Assembly (NCBI GenBank): GCA_024635735.1
Contig: JAGXII010000028.1
Span: 1-15,559 of the forward strand
Origin: Christiangramia sp.
Lineage (GTDB): Bacteria > Bacteroidota > Bacteroidia > Flavobacteriales > Flavobacteriaceae
Reading direction: 5' to 3'
Length of the DNA: 15,559 nt
In this document: positions 14,913 to 15,559 of the stretch, one piece after another
How positions within the stretch are numbered: the first letter of the stretch is position 1
Layout: every line of letters starts with the position of its first letter
Translations under genes and position numbers: made by a program
The notes under the pieces: model-generated
The model's database searches: none
The model's input: the letters and a program-made list of their open reading frames with translations, nothing else
Told to the model about the DNA's origin: nothing

Positions 14913-14930
14913 GAATCAATAATAGTAAAG

Positions 14931-14961
14931 AAAAAGGCCGGCTAAATACCGGCCTTTTTTT
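14931..14961. terminator. Bidirectional terminator between the M16 pair and the EamA transporter
   Basis: AAAAAGGCCGG (14931-14941) and CCGGCCTTTTT (14949-14959) form a perfect 11-bp stem with a 7-base loop. T-runs follow on both strands. It lies 19 bp after the M16 stop and runs up to the stop codon of the convergent transporter gene. Confidence 0.9.
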
Positions 14962-15559
14962 ATATAGCGTTTCTTCTGAACTTTGTAATGATATCCCTGG
15001 AGCGGTTTACTATAAATACGCCTATAAGTATAACCACCGCGGAAATTAGCTGTAAAAAACTAAATACTTCACCATCCAGTATCCCCCAGCCAACTGCTAC
15101 CAATGGAATGGTATAGGTTACCGAAGCGGTGAAAACAGGATCTGAAATCTGTACCAGTTTATTAAAAATAATCATAGCCACTCCGGTTCCTATAATTCCA
15201 AGAATAGCCACAAATACTATCGATAATTTTAATTCGGAGTTGTATTCTGCTACCTCAAAAAAGCCAGTAGAATAGAGGATCACAAGAGCAGGGATTAGTA
15301 ATACTGTAAAATTTCCCGCGGCGATTCCCAAAGGAGATATATCGCTCATCCTGGTTTTGAGAATATTTACATTCAGTCCATAACAGGCGGCGGCTAAAAT
15401 CACAAAAAAAGAGTATAGGTAATTCTGATCAGGATTAATGCTGGCTCCTGTCAAAACCAATCCGGCAGTACCTAAAAGACCAATGATGATCCCGGTAATT
15501 TTATTCTGCGTAAAAACAGCACGGAATAATCATGCTCCAAAAATGAGTGTTAATAAGGG
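14960..15559 (-). pseudogene. EamA-family (DMT) transporter, partial, with in-frame stop
   Basis: These are the C-terminal 200 or so codons of a 10-helix drug/metabolite transporter; the gene is cut by the right edge. The minus-strand frame from the edge reads PLLTLIFGA, then a TGA at 15532-15530, then LFRAVFTQNKITGIIIGLLG and onward to a TAA at 14962-14960. Both sides fit the end of the first EamA repeat, where the family usually has a hydrophobic or aromatic residue, so TGA probably replaces TGG (Trp). The second EamA repeat follows with five membrane helices, and the tail is basic (RSRDIITKFRRNAI). It could be a real nonsense mutation or a base error. A caller would start the visible part at a TTG at 15460. 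The substrate is unknown. Confidence 0.75.

Noticed and set aside
15530..15532. TGA read as tryptophan (altered genetic code)
   Set aside because: Another gene here ends in TGA at the expected place, Trp is encoded by TGG elsewhere, and all other genes read normally with the standard code.
1..15559. CRISPR arrays, tRNA genes, insertion sequences, phage or defence genes
   Set aside because: I read all gaps, each below 170 bp, and found no spaced repeats, cloverleaf-like sequence, transposase or terminal inverted repeats.

Overview
The window looks like chromosome of a member of the Bacteroidota, most likely family Flavobacteriaceae. The evidence is an AT-rich sequence, weak Shine-Dalgarno signals, at least two promoters of the Bacteroidota form TTTG-N19-TAnnTTTG, LptE of the CGIYSFTG type, a lipoprotein whose Cys is followed by an acidic/Lys export-type signal, DUF4199 and DUF2805 genes, and an L21 protein with the long C-terminal extension seen in this group. 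Genus cannot be fixed from sequence alone. It is mostly ordinary core genome: I see no phage, IS element, CRISPR array, tRNA or rRNA.

Left part (1-6303, all minus strand): read in the direction of transcription this is miaB, a sigma-54-type AAA+ regulator, lptE, a TPR-type protein, secG, a terminator, then groES and groL. groL runs off the left edge. It is a housekeeping and envelope block: tRNA modification, LPS export, Sec secretion and chaperonin. lptE/TPR overlap by one base and TPR/secG are 2 bases apart, so they are probably translationally coupled. Two features stand out. miaB is split by a frameshift at about 5709, and the gaps on both sides of the regulator gene hold short tandem repeats with an exact 7-bp period.

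Middle part (6304-11339): a divergent promoter region separates miaB from a plus-strand LVIVD-repeat lipoprotein (6450-7682), predicted to be exposed on the cell surface. Convergent to it lies a secreted type-B carboxylesterase with a small DUF2805 gene upstream of it. Next come rpmA and rplU on the minus strand, with a near-consensus promoter and a closing terminator. This rplU encodes L21 fused to a Lys/Ala-rich linker and a helix-hairpin-helix-like domain. A DUF4199 membrane protein follows.

Right part (11340-15559): two plus-strand genes encode exported M16 peptidases. The first keeps the HxxEH zinc site. The second has lost all three motif residues and gained a C-terminal LolA-like domain, so the pair looks like a catalytic/non-catalytic heterodimer of the periplasm. 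A bidirectional terminator separates them from a minus-strand EamA-family transporter that is cut by the window edge and interrupted by an in-frame TGA.

I do not see a clearly new biological system. The best candidates for a second look are the heptad repeats beside lptE and the sigma-54 regulator, the L21-HhH fusion, and the two disrupted genes, which may be real mutations or sequencing errors.
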